Shown: positions 22,092-32,086, counted from the stretch's first letter. The stretch is DNA of 64,000 nt from Micromonospora profundi (GCF_011927785.1 NZ_JAATJK010000001.1:3567001-3631000); one strand, 5' to 3'. Notes: generated by a model not told the origin, from the sequence alone. Numbers and translations are program-made.

Positions 22092-24086
22092 CTACTGCAC
22101 AGAGAAGAACGTCGACGGGGTAGACCAGGACAATTCGGTGGTCGCGGGAGCGATCACCGTCGCCGTCGTACCGTCGACCACAGCGGCCGGCGCGGCCGTC
22201 GGGTCGAACGGCACACTGCGCAGCGTGCCGTCGGTCGCACCATAGACGATCTTGCCACCGACCCACGCCATGCCCCGCACCGTCGACCACGTGACGCCTG
22301 AGGTCGGCAGAGTGAACTCGGTGGCGCCCAGGTAGTTGCCGTCGATCTCGAAGTAGCGGTAGTAGAGGTTGTTGGCGCCGGTACGGGTGTAGTACAACCG
22401 CCCGTCGAGGAAGAACGCACCGGTCAGCGCTGCCGCGTTGAACCAGTCGTTGTAGCCGGACGCCTCCCACGGCGCGCCGATCGCGCCGCCGTTGAACATC
22501 GAGATGTCGATCCGGCTGCCCGTGGGCGTGCCCGAGACGGTGTGCGACCAGTAGATCCGGTCGGACACCCGCCAGGTCGCGCCGGCACCCGTGTAGTTGG
22601 GCTGGCTGACCGTGGCAGCGGTACCCAGCGTGGTGCCGTCGAACGGCACCTTCGCCAGCGTGCCCGGGGCGGTGCCAACGTAGAGGTTGCCGGTCGTCGC
22701 CGTCGGCGGGTTCTTCGGCGTGAAGGTACGCCCGCCAGCGAGCGGGAACACGCCGAGCCGGCCGTGGTACTCGTTGCCCATCCCGTCGGAGTTGTGGCCG
22801 AAGTGGAGACCGTCCGGCCCCCGCCACAGCACCGGCACCGAGGAACCCCAGTTGGAGGTGCCCGCCGGCATCGAGGAGCTGCCGCTGCGGCGCGGGTTCC
22901 AGTTCACCGGCATACCGGTGGCCGGGGTGACCGCCGCGATGCCGAGCCGGTCGACAGCGCCGTTGCCGGCCCGGTCACTGGCGTTCGGGTTGTTCAACCA
23001 GCGGAAGTGCCCGCCCAGGTAGATGACGTTGTCGGCAACCTCGACCGAGGTGATGGTGTCGTTGCCGGTGAAGTCGGCCCAGGTGGCGAGCTGCCCGCTG
23101 CCCCGGGCGGCGGTCTCGAAGCGGACCAGCGCGTCGCAGTACGCGTTCGGCCAGCCGGAGCCGCCGTTGGTGCCGACCACGAACCAGCTGCCGTCCTCGC
23201 CAAACCGCACGTCCTGCACGTAGTGCACGAAGGTCGCCGGGTCCGCGCACGGCGCGACGAACTTCTCGGTGCTCCAGTCGAGCACCGACGGGGTGCCGGA
23301 GACGTCGACAAGCGCCATCTGGTTACGCGGCAGGTCGTTGACCAGCGTGAAGTTGCCGCCGACGACAAGCGTGTTGCCGTCCGGCGCGACATCGATCGCC
23401 CACACGTACGAGTTGGTGCCGTGCCGCCCGACAGTGGCGTTGATGTTGAAGGTCGGGTCGATGGCGCCGGTGGTCGCGTTGAGCCGGGCGAGGCCGGCGT
23501 GGGCGGTGCCGTTGAGCCAGTTGAACGCACCGGCCACGTAGAGCCAGTTGCCGTTCAGCGCCATGTCACGGACGTTGCCGCCGTCGGAGCGCCCGACCCA
23601 GCTGTCGATGATCGCGCCGGTGCTCGGGTCGAGGGCGACCAGGTTGCGCCGGGAGACCCCGTTGACGTTCTTGAACGCGCCGCCGGCGATGAGCGTGCCG
23701 CCGGGGCCTGCGATGAGCGTGTTGACAGCGCCGTCGAGCACCGGCAGGAAGCTCGTGGAGATCGTGCCGGTGGTGCGGTCGTACGCGAAGAGGTAACGCT
23801 GGGTGACCCAGGCGGACGTGGCGGTCTGCCGGATCTGGGTGAAGCTGCCGCCGACGAAGACGGTGTTGCCGACCTGCGCGAACGCGCGCGCCTCACCGTC
23901 GCGGGCATGTGGGGTCTGGTCGGCGGGGTTCGTGGACACGAGGGTCGCGGTCTCGGGGACCGGGACCACCGCCGCCGAGGACGCCGTGGGCACGCTGAGT
24001 GTCGCGGCGACGACCGCCAGCACGACAACCCCCGCCCGGGTACGACGTCTTCCTGACAAACGCCACAAGGGCGGAATTTTAGGCAC
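22092..24086 (-). CDS. Secreted beta-propeller-like protein
   Basis: 664 residues from the GTG at 24086, preceded by GGAGG. Signal peptide about 1-38 (RRRTRAGVVVLAVVAATLSV then AASSA-like cleavage region TASSAAVV). The rest carries repeated blades with VFVGGSFTQI, LIAGGAFKNVNG, LYVAGAFNWLNG, LVVGGNFTLVN and IYLGGHFRWLN, the pattern of delta-60 / DUF5122-type propellers, then a WD-like C-terminal part. No catalytic motif recognised. It sits second in the exopolysaccharide operon, so an extracellular glycan-binding or matrix role is a reasonable inference. Confidence 0.8.
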   Translation of the reverse strand: MPKIPPLWRLSGRRRTRAGVVVLAVVAATLSVPTASSAAVVPVPETATLVSTNPADQTPHARDGEARAFAQVGNTVFVGGSFTQIRQTATSAWVTQRYLFAYDRTTGTISTSFLPVLDGAVNTLIAGPGGTLIAGGAFKNVNGVSRRNLVALDPSTGAIIDSWVGRSDGGNVRDMALNGNWLYVAGAFNWLNGTAHAGLARLNATTGAIDPTFNINATVGRHGTNSYVWAIDVAPDGNTLVVGGNFTLVNDLPRNQMALVDVSGTPSVLDWSTEKFVAPCADPATFVHYVQDVRFGEDGSWFVVGTNGGSGWPNAYCDALVRFETAARGSGQLATWADFTGNDTITSVEVADNVIYLGGHFRWLNNPNASDRAGNGAVDRLGIAAVTPATGMPVNWNPRRSGSSSMPAGTSNWGSSVPVLWRGPDGLHFGHNSDGMGNEYHGRLGVFPLAGGRTFTPKNPPTATTGNLYVGTAPGTLAKVPFDGTTLGTAATVSQPNYTGAGATWRVSDRIYWSHTVSGTPTGSRIDISMFNGGAIGAPWEASGYNDWFNAAALTGAFFLDGRLYYTRTGANNLYYRYFEIDGNYLGATEFTLPTSGVTWSTVRGMAWVGGKIVYGATDGTLRSVPFDPTAAPAAVVDGTTATVIAPATTELSWSTPSTFFSVQ

Positions 24087-24249
24087 GCTGCGCCTCCAAG
24101 ATGGATGAGAACCCGAGGTAGCGTGCCTCGTCCACCCTGTCAGGCGCATCCGCCGATTGGGCGGTGCATGAATCTGCAAACCGACAGACACCGGAGGATC
24201 GGACGTCCGACCTCGGTAAACGGCGTGCTGTCAGGCCCCTTTATGATCT

Positions 24250-25956
24250 TCAGCGGCTCCCTCCGGTGGGCTGCCGCAGGTACGGGTCCTTGCCGGCCTG
24301 CGAGAAGCCGGCCAGCGCAGAGGCGTTGTGGTTCATCGTCATGTCGCAGGTCGCCGTACGGGTGGTCATGCCCGGCGAATTGAAGTAGATGGCAGCCTTG
24401 ATCTTCGGGTGTGCCTTGAGCGCGGCCGGGAAGTCCTGGAACCAGCGCTGCTTGGCGCCCGGGTCGGCGGAGTTGAAGTTCGTGCCGAACTCGGCGAGCA
24501 TCCGCGGCTTGCCGGCACCGATCCCGTTCTCGTCCAGCCAGCGGTAGAAGCCGCTCACTGTGGTGCTCGGGCTCTTCCACACAGTGCTGTTGTTGCAGAC
24601 GTGGAAGTTGTACGGGTCGTAGGCCACCCAGTCGACGTAGCGGTCACCGGGGTAGAGACCCGCGTACCGGGAGTAGTGCCCGGACCAGCCCATCATCGTC
24701 CAGACCCAGACCGCGTTGTCGGCACCCGCCTTGGCGAAGCGCTCGTGCACGTACCGCCAGGCCCTGACGAACTCGGCGTCGCTGCCCTTCTCCGGCTCGT
24801 CCTCCGGCTCGTGGTCGAACCCCATGAACACGGGCACCTTGGCGGCCCGGATGCGGCCGGCGACCGCGTCGATCGTCGCGTCCTGCCGACCGCTGTAGAC
24901 GTCGGCCCACTTCAGCGTCGTGCCGGCGGAGAAGTTGCGGGACTCCCAGGCGAAGAACATCAGCCGGCCCTCGCGCATCTGCTGCTGCTCGTACGCGTCG
25001 GGGAAGGCACCGTTGCTGCCGGCGTTGGAGAAGTCGTGGTAGCGGTGCACGATGTCGAACTTGCGGCCGACCTGCGCCTCCACGTCGGTGATCGCCTTGC
25101 CGTGGTCCCAGCCGCCGGACGCACCGGCGGGTGAGTACATGCCCCACCAGGCGCCGCAGGACGGTACGAGCTTGTCCGACACCGACCCGCACTTGCCGGA
25201 CGGGAGTTCCGCGCTCGCCGTAGCGGTCGGCGTCCGGGTCGGCGCGACTGTCGGCGACGGCTTGGGCGCGGTGGTGGTCGGCGGTGCGCTCGGCGACGGC
25301 GCCGGGGCGGGGCGGGTGGTCGGCGCGGACGAGGGCGCGGTGCCGATGTCATAGGTGATCGTCAGGCTGGGCCGCAGGTCCGGGTTGCGGTTCTCCACCG
25401 ACGCCCAGTAGATGCGGGTGTCCAGGCCGGTCTGGGCGAGCGACACCGTCCAGGTGCCGTTGCCGGTGACCAGCGTGGACACATCCCACTCGTTGACGCC
25501 CTTGGCGACCCCGGTCACGGTGGACAGCGCGGTGCCGGCCGACGTCGGAGTCGGCCGCGCCTCGCGGGCGCTCAACGTCGAGGCGTGCGCCGTCACCGTG
25601 GCGGCGAACTGCTGCCAGGTGTGCATCCGCAGCGTCGCCCGCACGTTGACAGCGGCGGCCGGCACGTTTGTCACAGCGAACTCGACGACAGCCTCCCGGC
25701 CGCCCCGCGGGTTGCCGTCGCAGCGCACCGGACAGGTGGCGAGGGTCGACTTGACGGCGTTGTCGCCGTCCTGCGTGACAGCGGTCGCAGTGGTGTCCGC
25801 CGTCGCGCGAATCGACAGCTCGTCGCTGGCCAGCAGCGGCATCATTGTCGCCACGAGGCCCGCCACCACGGCACCCCCGACCACGCCGAGGGCGATCGCC
25901 TTGCGCCGGGGCCCGGAGCGGAACCGGGTGATGCGGTGCAGTCCGTGCCTGGTCAA
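24250..25956 (-). CDS. Secreted GH26-like glycoside hydrolase with a DNRLRE-type domain
   Basis: 568 residues. A signal/anchor helix is at about 19-42, followed by a beta-sandwich DNRLRE/CBM96-like domain (about 45-203), a Pro/Thr/Ser linker (205-250), and a GH26-like TIM barrel (about 265-560). Likely acid/base Glu383 in GFDHEPEDE and nucleophile Glu489 in MLAEFGTNF. Start is a TTG at 25956 with GGGAG six bases upstream. As first gene of the exopolysaccharide operon it may trim or release the polymer; GH26 enzymes known to date cut beta-mannans or related beta-glycans. The substrate here is unknown. Confidence 0.82.
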   Translation of the reverse strand: MTRHGLHRITRFRSGPRRKAIALGVVGGAVVAGLVATMMPLLASDELSIRATADTTATAVTQDGDNAVKSTLATCPVRCDGNPRGGREAVVEFAVTNVPAAAVNVRATLRMHTWQQFAATVTAHASTLSAREARPTPTSAGTALSTVTGVAKGVNEWDVSTLVTGNGTWTVSLAQTGLDTRIYWASVENRNPDLRPSLTITYDIGTAPSSAPTTRPAPAPSPSAPPTTTAPKPSPTVAPTRTPTATASAELPSGKCGSVSDKLVPSCGAWWGMYSPAGASGGWDHGKAITDVEAQVGRKFDIVHRYHDFSNAGSNGAFPDAYEQQQMREGRLMFFAWESRNFSAGTTLKWADVYSGRQDATIDAVAGRIRAAKVPVFMGFDHEPEDEPEKGSDAEFVRAWRYVHERFAKAGADNAVWVWTMMGWSGHYSRYAGLYPGDRYVDWVAYDPYNFHVCNNSTVWKSPSTTVSGFYRWLDENGIGAGKPRMLAEFGTNFNSADPGAKQRWFQDFPAALKAHPKIKAAIYFNSPGMTTRTATCDMTMNHNASALAGFSQAGKDPYLRQPTGGSR

Positions 25957-26058
25957 GGAAAACTCCCTGTGTCTGCTGTGGTAACCGGGTGCAGCGTATC
26001 CACGACCAGGGAATGTCGCGCGCAGGACAGTTTCCCGTAAGCGCGTCTTAAGAGTCAG

Positions 26059-26889
26059 CTAAGGAAGTCGCCCGGTTGCCTGCCGCAGGGCCTCCCGCAT
26101 CGCCTCGACCGGGGCCGGGACACCTGTGAACTGCTCGAACTGCCCGAGCGCCTGGGCCAGCAGCAGGTCCAGACCGGACACCACCCGCAGGCCTGCCGCT
26201 AGCGCGGAGGCGGCCAGCGGTGTCGGCCACGGGTCGTACACCGCGTCGAAGAACACCGCGCCCGGCGACCAGGTCACCGTTTCGGCCAACGGATCGGCGA
26301 CGCCCGCCGGCACAGTGGACACCACGACGTCGGCGGTGAGGTGGCGGGGCGCGTCCACCCAGGCCCCGGCGCTCAGCGCGACCCCGAGCGCGTCCGCCAC
26401 GGGACGCAGCTCGTCGACCGCCTCGGGGCGGCGGGCCACCACCGTCACCGAGGAACAGGCCAGCCGCGCTGCGGCGGCGAGCGCGGCGCGGGCCGTTCCA
26501 CCCGCGCCGAGCACTGTCATCGCCGCACCGGCGCGTACCCCGGCGTCGGTGAGCACGTGCACCATGCCGCCCACGTCGGTGTTGTCCGCGTACCAGGAGC
26601 CGTCCGGACGGCGTACCAACGTGTTCGCCGCGCCGACGGCGGCGGCGACAGGCGACGCGGCGTCGGCCACGGCGAGCGCCGCCTCCTTGCCCGGCATGGT
26701 CACCGACAGCCCGGCCCACTCCGGGCCCAGGCCGGTGACCAGGGCCGGCAGCTCCGCCGCCGCGCACTCGATCCGGGTGTACGACCAGCCGGTCAGCCCC
26801 GCGGCGGCGTAGCCGGCGTTGTGGATCACCGGGGAGAGCGAGTGCGCGATCGGCTTCCCCAACACCGCCGCACGCCGAACCAGTGCCAT
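26059..26889 (-). CDS. aroE: Shikimate dehydrogenase
   Basis: NADPH-dependent reduction of 3-dehydroshikimate. 276 residues from ATG 26889 (MALVRRAAVLGKPIAHSLSP). Shikimate-binding SLSP and LSVTMPGKEAAL (catalytic Lys), NTDVGG, and the nucleotide loop VLGAGGTARAAL with VVARRPE after it. Shares one base with the mltG stop (TGATG), so it is cotranscribed with mltG and ruvX. Separated from the other aro genes by the exopolysaccharide block. Confidence 0.95.
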   Translation of the reverse strand: MALVRRAAVLGKPIAHSLSPVIHNAGYAAAGLTGWSYTRIECAAAELPALVTGLGPEWAGLSVTMPGKEAALAVADAASPVAAAVGAANTLVRRPDGSWYADNTDVGGMVHVLTDAGVRAGAAMTVLGAGGTARAALAAAARLACSSVTVVARRPEAVDELRPVADALGVALSAGAWVDAPRHLTADVVVSTVPAGVADPLAETVTWSPGAVFFDAVYDPWPTPLAASALAAGLRVVSGLDLLLAQALGQFEQFTGVPAPVEAMREALRQATGRLP

Positions 26890-28082
26890 CAGATGATGCC
26901 GGCCTCGCGGGCCTTGGCCTCGTTGCGCTGGTGCTCCGGGTAGGTCTCGGCGAAGGCGGAGTGACCCTGCTTGTCGATGGCCACGAAGTAGAGCCACTTG
27001 CCGACCGGCGTGTCCATCGCCCCTTCCAGGGCTTCCTTACCGGGGTTGTTGATCGGGGTGGGGATCATGCCCCGCAGCTTGCGGTTGTACGGGTTCTTCG
27101 GGTCGTCCAACTCCGCCGCCGTCATCTGCTTGGACGACTTGGTCGCCCGGCCGACCGACTCCAGGTAGTAGTTGACGGTGACGTCCATTTCCAGGCAGTT
27201 GCAGGGGAACTCGCCGTACACCCGGTTGTAGGCCACCCGGGCCACCTTGCCGAGGTCGTCCTTGTTGCCGGCCTCGGCCTGGGCCAGCGACGCCACGATC
27301 AGAGCCTCGTACGGGCTGACCTTGCGTTCCTTCTGCACCCGGTCGGCGAACTTCATCTCGCCGGTCACCGAGAGGAAGTTGTCCACCATCAGCTTGAGGA
27401 TGCTCTCCGCGGTGGCCTTCGGCGGAATCTCGTACGTGTCCGGGAAGAGGAAGCCCTCGACAGACTTCACTACCTTCTTGCCGTCGTCGCGCGTGAACCA
27501 CCAGTCCGGTACGCCGAGCGCCTCCGGGTCCTTCGCGGCGGCCTCGAACTCCTTGACCGGGATCTTGGTCTTCTCGGAGAGCAGCTTGTAGATGTTCTTG
27601 GCGGTACGCCCCTCGGGGATTGTCAACCCGTTGACGATCTTGTTCTTCAGGTCGAGCATCGCGGTGACGGCGCTCTCGCCGCTCATCTGCTTGCGCAGCT
27701 TGTACGTGCCCGGCTGGATGTTCTTGCTGCGCGAGTTGGCCTCGGCGGCCTCGACGAACGCCTTGCGGCTCTTCACCACGTCGGCGGCGACCAGAGCGTC
27801 GGCCATGTCGGCAAGCAGCGCGCCGTTCTTGATCTCGACGGTGACCTCGCCGGCCCCGGCGCCGTCGTAGTCGGGCGTGACGAAGTAGTTCTGGATCCGG
27901 TCGAAACCGTAGAAAGCCCCACCACCGATGGTGCCCAGCAGGACCAGGGCCATCAGCAGAGCCAGGAACGTCTTGCCCCGGCCCCCGCCGGAGCCGCCCT
28001 TGCGCTTGCGGAAGCCGCGCCGGTGCCGGCCCTTCTCGCCCCGCTCCGGCTCGTCGAACCCAAGGTCCAGATCGTCGATCAT
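26889..28082 (-). CDS. mltG: Endolytic murein transglycosylase MltG
   Basis: Membrane enzyme that cuts nascent glycan strands and sets their length. 397 residues: an Arg/Gly-rich cytoplasmic tail, one membrane helix (about 38-58), a LysM-like domain and the YceG catalytic domain. The catalytic glutamate is in LIVASLAQAEAGNKDD; NRVYGEFPCNCLEMDVTVNY and TPINNPGKEALEGAMDT are conserved in the family. Starts one base before the ruvX stop. Conserved order alaS-ruvX-mltG-aroE. Confidence 0.94.
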   Translation of the reverse strand: MIDDLDLGFDEPERGEKGRHRRGFRKRKGGSGGGRGKTFLALLMALVLLGTIGGGAFYGFDRIQNYFVTPDYDGAGAGEVTVEIKNGALLADMADALVAADVVKSRKAFVEAAEANSRSKNIQPGTYKLRKQMSGESAVTAMLDLKNKIVNGLTIPEGRTAKNIYKLLSEKTKIPVKEFEAAAKDPEALGVPDWWFTRDDGKKVVKSVEGFLFPDTYEIPPKATAESILKLMVDNFLSVTGEMKFADRVQKERKVSPYEALIVASLAQAEAGNKDDLGKVARVAYNRVYGEFPCNCLEMDVTVNYYLESVGRATKSSKQMTAAELDDPKNPYNRKLRGMIPTPINNPGKEALEGAMDTPVGKWLYFVAIDKQGHSAFAETYPEHQRNEAKAREAGII

Positions 28083-28540
28083 TACGTCCGCCTCCGCTGC
28101 GCGTCCAGCCAGCTCTGCAGGATCTCCACCGCGGCCGCCTGGTCGACAACCGCACGTTGACGCTTGCCCCGAACGCCACGCTCGGCCAGCCTACGAGAAG
28201 CGACCACGGTCGACATCCTCTCGTCAGTGAGCGTTACCGGGACGGGCGCTATCACATCGACCAGTCGGTCAGCGTACGCCTTCACTCCGACCGCCGCCGG
28301 GCCGTGCTTGCCGGCGAGATTGACCGGAAGGCCGACGACAACCTCGACGGCCTCGTGCTCGGCCACCAGAGCCGCCACCTGGGCAATGTCACTCGGCACC
28401 GCATCCGGCGCCGCCGTGAGGTCACGGGCCAGAGTGACAAGCGGCGTGGCGAGGATGCCGTCCGGATCCGAGCGGGAGATCCCCACCCGCACCTGACCGA
28501 CGTCCACGCCGATCCGTACACCACGCATGCGCTCACTCAC
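28082..28540 (-). CDS. ruvX: Holliday junction resolvase-like RuvX (YqgF)
   Basis: RNase H-fold nuclease implicated in 16S rRNA processing and recombination. 152 residues from the GTG at 28540. Family motifs: RIGVDVGQVRVGISRSD at the N terminus, EVVVGLPVNLAGKHGP, LTDERMSTVVASRRL and AVVDQAAAVEILQSWLD. Placed between alaS and mltG as in most bacteria. Confidence 0.94.
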   Translation of the reverse strand: MSERMRGVRIGVDVGQVRVGISRSDPDGILATPLVTLARDLTAAPDAVPSDIAQVAALVAEHEAVEVVVGLPVNLAGKHGPAAVGVKAYADRLVDVIAPVPVTLTDERMSTVVASRRLAERGVRGKRQRAVVDQAAAVEILQSWLDAQRRRT

Positions 28541-28566
28541 CGACTGTCACCTGAGGGGCAGACGAG

Positions 28567-28594
28567 CCAGGGCGGACCAAACGGTCCGCCCTGG
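28567..28594. terminator. GC-rich hairpin between alaS and ruvX
   Basis: A 12-bp perfect stem (CCAGGGCGGACC) with loop AAAC, 19 bases after the alaS stop. No T run follows on the minus strand, so it may be a weak terminator or an RNA-processing/attenuation hairpin within the alaS-ruvX unit. Confidence 0.6.
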
Positions 28595-28612
28595 TCGACA
28601 CTGATCGTGATA

Positions 28613-31291
28613 TCACGCCTCGGTGATCGCCTTCTCGACGGTGAGTAGCAGATTCGGCGCCTCGGCCGCGGGCAGGCCGCCGCCCTGGGCCAGATCGGGG
28701 CTGCCCCCACCACGCCCGGAGAACGCCGCCTTCACCAGGGCCGACGCCGCCAGGCCACGGCTGCGGGCCGCCGCGTTGACAGCCACCACCAGCGACGCCT
28801 TGCCGTTCGCCCGGGCCGCCACCGCTACCACCGCCGGCCGCGCCGGGTCGATCTTGCCGCGGATCTCCTGCGCCAGGGTCCGCACGTCGTTACCGGCCGC
28901 GCCCTCGGGCGCCTCGGTGCCCACGTACGCCACCCCACGCACGTCCTTCGCCTGCGCGGCGAGCGCTCCCGCCCCACCCAGCACCAGCTGGGCGCGCAGC
29001 TTCTCCAGCTCCTTCTCGGCGTCCCGGAGCTGGGTGACCGTCTGCTCCACCCGGTCGGCGACCTGGTCGTTGGGCACCCGGTACAGCTCGGCCAGCCGGG
29101 ACACCAGCAGGTGCTCGCGGGCCAGGAAGCCGAACGCGTCCATGCCGACGAGCGCCTCGACGCGGCGCACACCCGAACCGATCGACGACTCGGAGAGGAT
29201 TTTCACGAGGCCGAGCTGGGCCGAGCGCGCCACGTGCGTGCCGCCGCACAGCTCCCGGGCGTAGTCGCCGACCTCGACGACCCGCACCTCCTCGCCGTAC
29301 TTCTCCCCGAAGAGCGCCATCGCCCCGATCCGCCGCGCCTCGTCCAGCGACGTGATGAAGGCGTGCACCTCCAGGTCGGCCAGCAGCACCTCGTTCACCT
29401 GCTGCTCCACGTCCCGCAGCACTGTCGGCGACACCCCGGTCGGGGTATTGAAGTCGAACCGCAGCCGGCCGGGCGCGTTCAACGAACCCGCCTGGGTGGC
29501 CGACTCGCCGAGGAAGTTACGCATGGTCTGGTGCACCAGGTGGGTGGCGGTGTGCGACCGGGAGATCGCCCGCCGCCGGGTGGTGTCGATCTCGGCGTAG
29601 CCGGTGTCGCCCGCGCGCACCTCACCCCGGATCACCCGGGCACGGTGCACGATCAGGCCGGGCACCGGCTGCTGCACGTCGAGCACCTCGACCTGACCGT
29701 CGCCGACGGTGATCATGCCGTGGTCGGGCTGCTGGCCACCGCCCTCGGCGTAGAACGGGGTCGTGTCGAGGACCAACTCGATGGTCTCGCCCTCGGCCGC
29801 CGCCTGAACCGGGCCGGCCCCGCCGAGCAGCGCCCGCACCCGCGACTCGCGCGCCACCTCGCTGTAGCCGGTGAACGTCACCGGGCCACCCGAGTCGAGC
29901 ACCGACCGGTACGCCGACACGTCGGTGTGGCCGGTCTTGCGCGCCTGCGCGTCCGCCTTCGCCCGGGTCCGCTGGTCGGCCATCAACCGGCGGAAACCCT
30001 CGTCGTCGACCTTGAGGCCCTGCTCCGCAGCGATCTCCAGCGTCAGGTCGATCGGGAAGCCGTACGTGTCGTGCAACTGGAACGCCTTCGCACCGGACAG
30101 CGCCGTGCCGCCCGCCGTGCGGGTCTCGGCGATCGCCGTGTCCAGGATCGTGGTGCCCGCACGCAGCGTCGACAGGAAGGCGTCCTCCTCCGCGTACGCG
30201 TACTGCGCGATGCGGTCGAAGTCGGTCGCCAGCTCGGGGTACGACGGCGCCATGCAGTCCCGCGCCACCGGCAGCAACTCGGGCAGCGCCCGGTCCTGCC
30301 AGCCCAGCAGCCGAATCGACCGGATCGCCCGGCGCATGATCCGCCGCAGCACGTAGCCGCGACCCTCGTTGCTCGGCGTCACGCCGTCACCGATCAGCAT
30401 CAGCGCGGTCCGCACGTGGTCGGCGACCACCCGCAGCCGTACGTCGTCGGGGTGCGACTCGCTCGCCACGTGCCCGGAGTGCGCGCCGTACCGCTTGCCG
30501 GTCAGCTCGGCAGCCCGGTCCAGGATCGGCCGGACCTCGTCGATCTCGTACAGGTTGTCCACACCCTGCAGGATCGAGGCCATCCGCTCCAGGCCCATGC
30601 CGGTGTCGATGTTCTTCGCCGGCAGGTCACCGAGGATCGGATAGTCGTCCTTGGTGGTGCCCGGCCCCCGCTCGAACTGCATGAAGACGAGGTTCCAGAA
30701 CTCCATGTAGCGGTCCTCGTCGACCGCCGGGCCGCCCTCGCGGCCGTACTCCGGGCCCCTGTCGTAGAACAGCTCGGAGCACGGACCGCACGGCCCGGGA
30801 ATCCCCATCGACCAGAAGTTGTCCGCCTTGCCCCGGCGGACGATCCGCGCCGCGGGCACACCCACCGAACGCCAGATGTCGTACGCCTCGTCGTCGTCGA
30901 GGTAGACCGTCGGCCAGATCCGCTCCGGGTCCAGACCGAACCCGCCGTCGGCCTGCGACTTGGTCACCAGGTCCCACGCGAGGGGAATCGCGCCGTCCTT
31001 GAAGTAGTCACCGAACGAGAAGTTGCCGTTCATCTGGAAGAACGTGCCGTGCCGGCTGGTCTTGCCGACCTCGTCGATGTCCGGGGTACGGATGCACTTC
31101 TGCACGCTCACCGCCCGCCGGTACGGCGCGGTCTGCTGACCCAGGAAGTAGGGGACGAACTGCACCATACCGGCGTTGACGAACAGCAGGTTCGGATCGC
31201 TGATGGCGGGCAGCGGAGCGGACGGCACCACGGCGTGGCCGTTCGCCTCGAAATGCGCGAGGTACCGCCGCTTGATCTCCGCCGTCTTCAT
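28613..31291 (-). CDS. alaS: Alanyl-tRNA synthetase
   Basis: Charges tRNA-Ala and edits mischarged Ser/Gly. 892 residues. Class II catalytic core ([19 protein letters not shown], then [11 protein letters not shown] and [14 protein letters not shown]), editing domain with HxxxH in [13 protein letters not shown] and the CGGTHVARS zinc motif, and a C-terminal C-Ala domain ending in [14 protein letters not shown]. The start overlaps the small membrane protein upstream as ATGA. Confidence 0.97.
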   Translation of the reverse strand: MKTAEIKRRYLAHFEANGHAVVPSAPLPAISDPNLLFVNAGMVQFVPYFLGQQTAPYRRAVSVQKCIRTPDIDEVGKTSRHGTFFQMNGNFSFGDYFKDGAIPLAWDLVTKSQADGGFGLDPERIWPTVYLDDDEAYDIWRSVGVPAARIVRRGKADNFWSMGIPGPCGPCSELFYDRGPEYGREGGPAVDEDRYMEFWNLVFMQFERGPGTTKDDYPILGDLPAKNIDTGMGLERMASILQGVDNLYEIDEVRPILDRAAELTGKRYGAHSGHVASESHPDDVRLRVVADHVRTALMLIGDGVTPSNEGRGYVLRRIMRRAIRSIRLLGWQDRALPELLPVARDCMAPSYPELATDFDRIAQYAYAEEDAFLSTLRAGTTILDTAIAETRTAGGTALSGAKAFQLHDTYGFPIDLTLEIAAEQGLKVDDEGFRRLMADQRTRAKADAQARKTGHTDVSAYRSVLDSGGPVTFTGYSEVARESRVRALLGGAGPVQAAAEGETIELVLDTTPFYAEGGGQQPDHGMITVGDGQVEVLDVQQPVPGLIVHRARVIRGEVRAGDTGYAEIDTTRRRAISRSHTATHLVHQTMRNFLGESATQAGSLNAPGRLRFDFNTPTGVSPTVLRDVEQQVNEVLLADLEVHAFITSLDEARRIGAMALFGEKYGEEVRVVEVGDYARELCGGTHVARSAQLGLVKILSESSIGSGVRRVEALVGMDAFGFLAREHLLVSRLAELYRVPNDQVADRVEQTVTQLRDAEKELEKLRAQLVLGGAGALAAQAKDVRGVAYVGTEAPEGAAGNDVRTLAQEIRGKIDPARPAVVAVAARANGKASLVVAVNAAARSRGLAASALVKAAFSGRGGGSPDLAQGGGLPAAEAPNLLLTVEKAITEA

Positions 31292-31593
31292 CGCTGGTGT
31301 TCCTCCGGAAAGATTTCTCGATCGCCGATCCGCGGGTCCTCCCGCAGCTCGGCGTACTGGTCGTCGAACGCCTCGCCCCGAGCGAACGCGGCATGGATCT
31401 CCTGCTCACGCTCGGCCATCCCGATCCGGACGTCCTCCACGAAGCTACGCAGCGACTCGACCAGGCCGCCAGCGGATTCCGACAACGTGCTGGCGATGCC
31501 CGCCGGGGTGTACGCCTGCACCGTCCGGGTCGCCTTGCGGACCACGATCACGCCGACGGCCACACCGATGCCGAGCCAGAACAACCGCCTCAT
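31288..31593 (-). CDS. Small membrane protein next to alaS (DUF6167-like)
   Basis: 101 residues: an N-terminal membrane helix ([20 protein letters not shown]) followed by a charged, helical cytoplasmic part ([20 protein letters not shown]). Family assignment is from memory of the actinobacterial alaS neighbourhood. The stop overlaps the alaS start (ATGA), so the two are coupled. Function unknown. Confidence 0.85.
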   Translation of the reverse strand: MRRLFWLGIGVAVGVIVVRKATRTVQAYTPAGIASTLSESAGGLVESLRSFVEDVRIGMAEREQEIHAAFARGEAFDDQYAELREDPRIGDREIFPEEHQR

Positions 31594-31621
31594 GTCTCGC
31601 TACCTCCTGCTGGCCGGCTGC

Positions 31622-32086
31622 TCAGCGGTTACCGCGCCGCGCGGCCCGCCGCTGCTGCTTGATGGTGTCGCGTACCTCGCGCTCGGTCTCGGCATGCCGG
31701 CGGCCAGCGGCGGCCTTGCGCACGCTGTAACCGAACGCGGCCACCTTCACCAGCGGGTTCGCGGCCGCGGCGGAGACCACCGTGGCCAGGTTGGCGACGT
31801 TGGCGGTGACGTTCTGCGCGTGGCTGGTCATGGTGTCGACCTTGGCCAGTTGCAGGTTCACACCGTCGAGCGACGTCTGCACCTGCTCCAGCGCGGTGTT
31901 GACGTTCTTCACCGTGGTGTTCACGTCGCCGAGCAAAGGTGCGGTCCGATCGTTGAGGTCGTTGATCATTCGGGTGGTGGCGTCCACCGTGTGCCGCAGC
32001 CGCAGGATCGGCAGCGTCAGGATGAGCACCAGCACCGCGAACGCGCTCGCCGCGATCAGCGCCGCGACCTCTCCCATGTCGCTCAC
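31622..32086 (-). CDS. DUF948 membrane protein
   Basis: 154 residues from the GTG at 32086, which has AGGAGG with good spacing; a start five codons upstream would lose that signal. One N-terminal membrane helix (VAALIAASAFAVLVLILTLP), then a long amphipathic heptad-like region (TTVKNVNTALEQVQTSLDGV) as in general-stress-type DUF948 proteins, and a basic C terminus. Conserved upstream of alaS in actinomycetes. Role unknown, perhaps envelope associated. Confidence 0.87.
   Translation of the reverse strand: MSDMGEVAALIAASAFAVLVLILTLPILRLRHTVDATTRMINDLNDRTAPLLGDVNTTVKNVNTALEQVQTSLDGVNLQLAKVDTMTSHAQNVTANVANLATVVSAAAANPLVKVAAFGYSVRKAAAGRRHAETEREVRDTIKQQRRAARRGNR

Larger units (their letters stand above)
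12437..25956 (-). other. Exopolysaccharide biosynthesis and modification block between aroC and aroE
   Basis: Eleven same-strand genes, most with 3-8 nt overlaps, form a Wzx/Wzy-type polysaccharide locus: flippase, polymerase, Wzz-like chain-length protein, three glycosyltransferase genes (one GT2, one split Alg13/14 pair), a hexapeptide acyltransferase, a sulfotransferase, an APH-fold kinase, and two secreted proteins at the promoter end. It separates aroE from aroC, genes that lie close together in many actinomycetes. No initiating sugar-phosphate transferase (WbaP/WecA type) and no sugar-nucleotide synthesis gene is inside, so these must come from elsewhere. Block function is inferred from the families. 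Confidence 0.85.

Noticed and set aside
24199..24210. 12-bp palindrome TCGGACGTCCGA between the propeller and hydrolase genes
   Set aside because: Short GC-rich palindromes occur by chance here and no promoter element is next to it.
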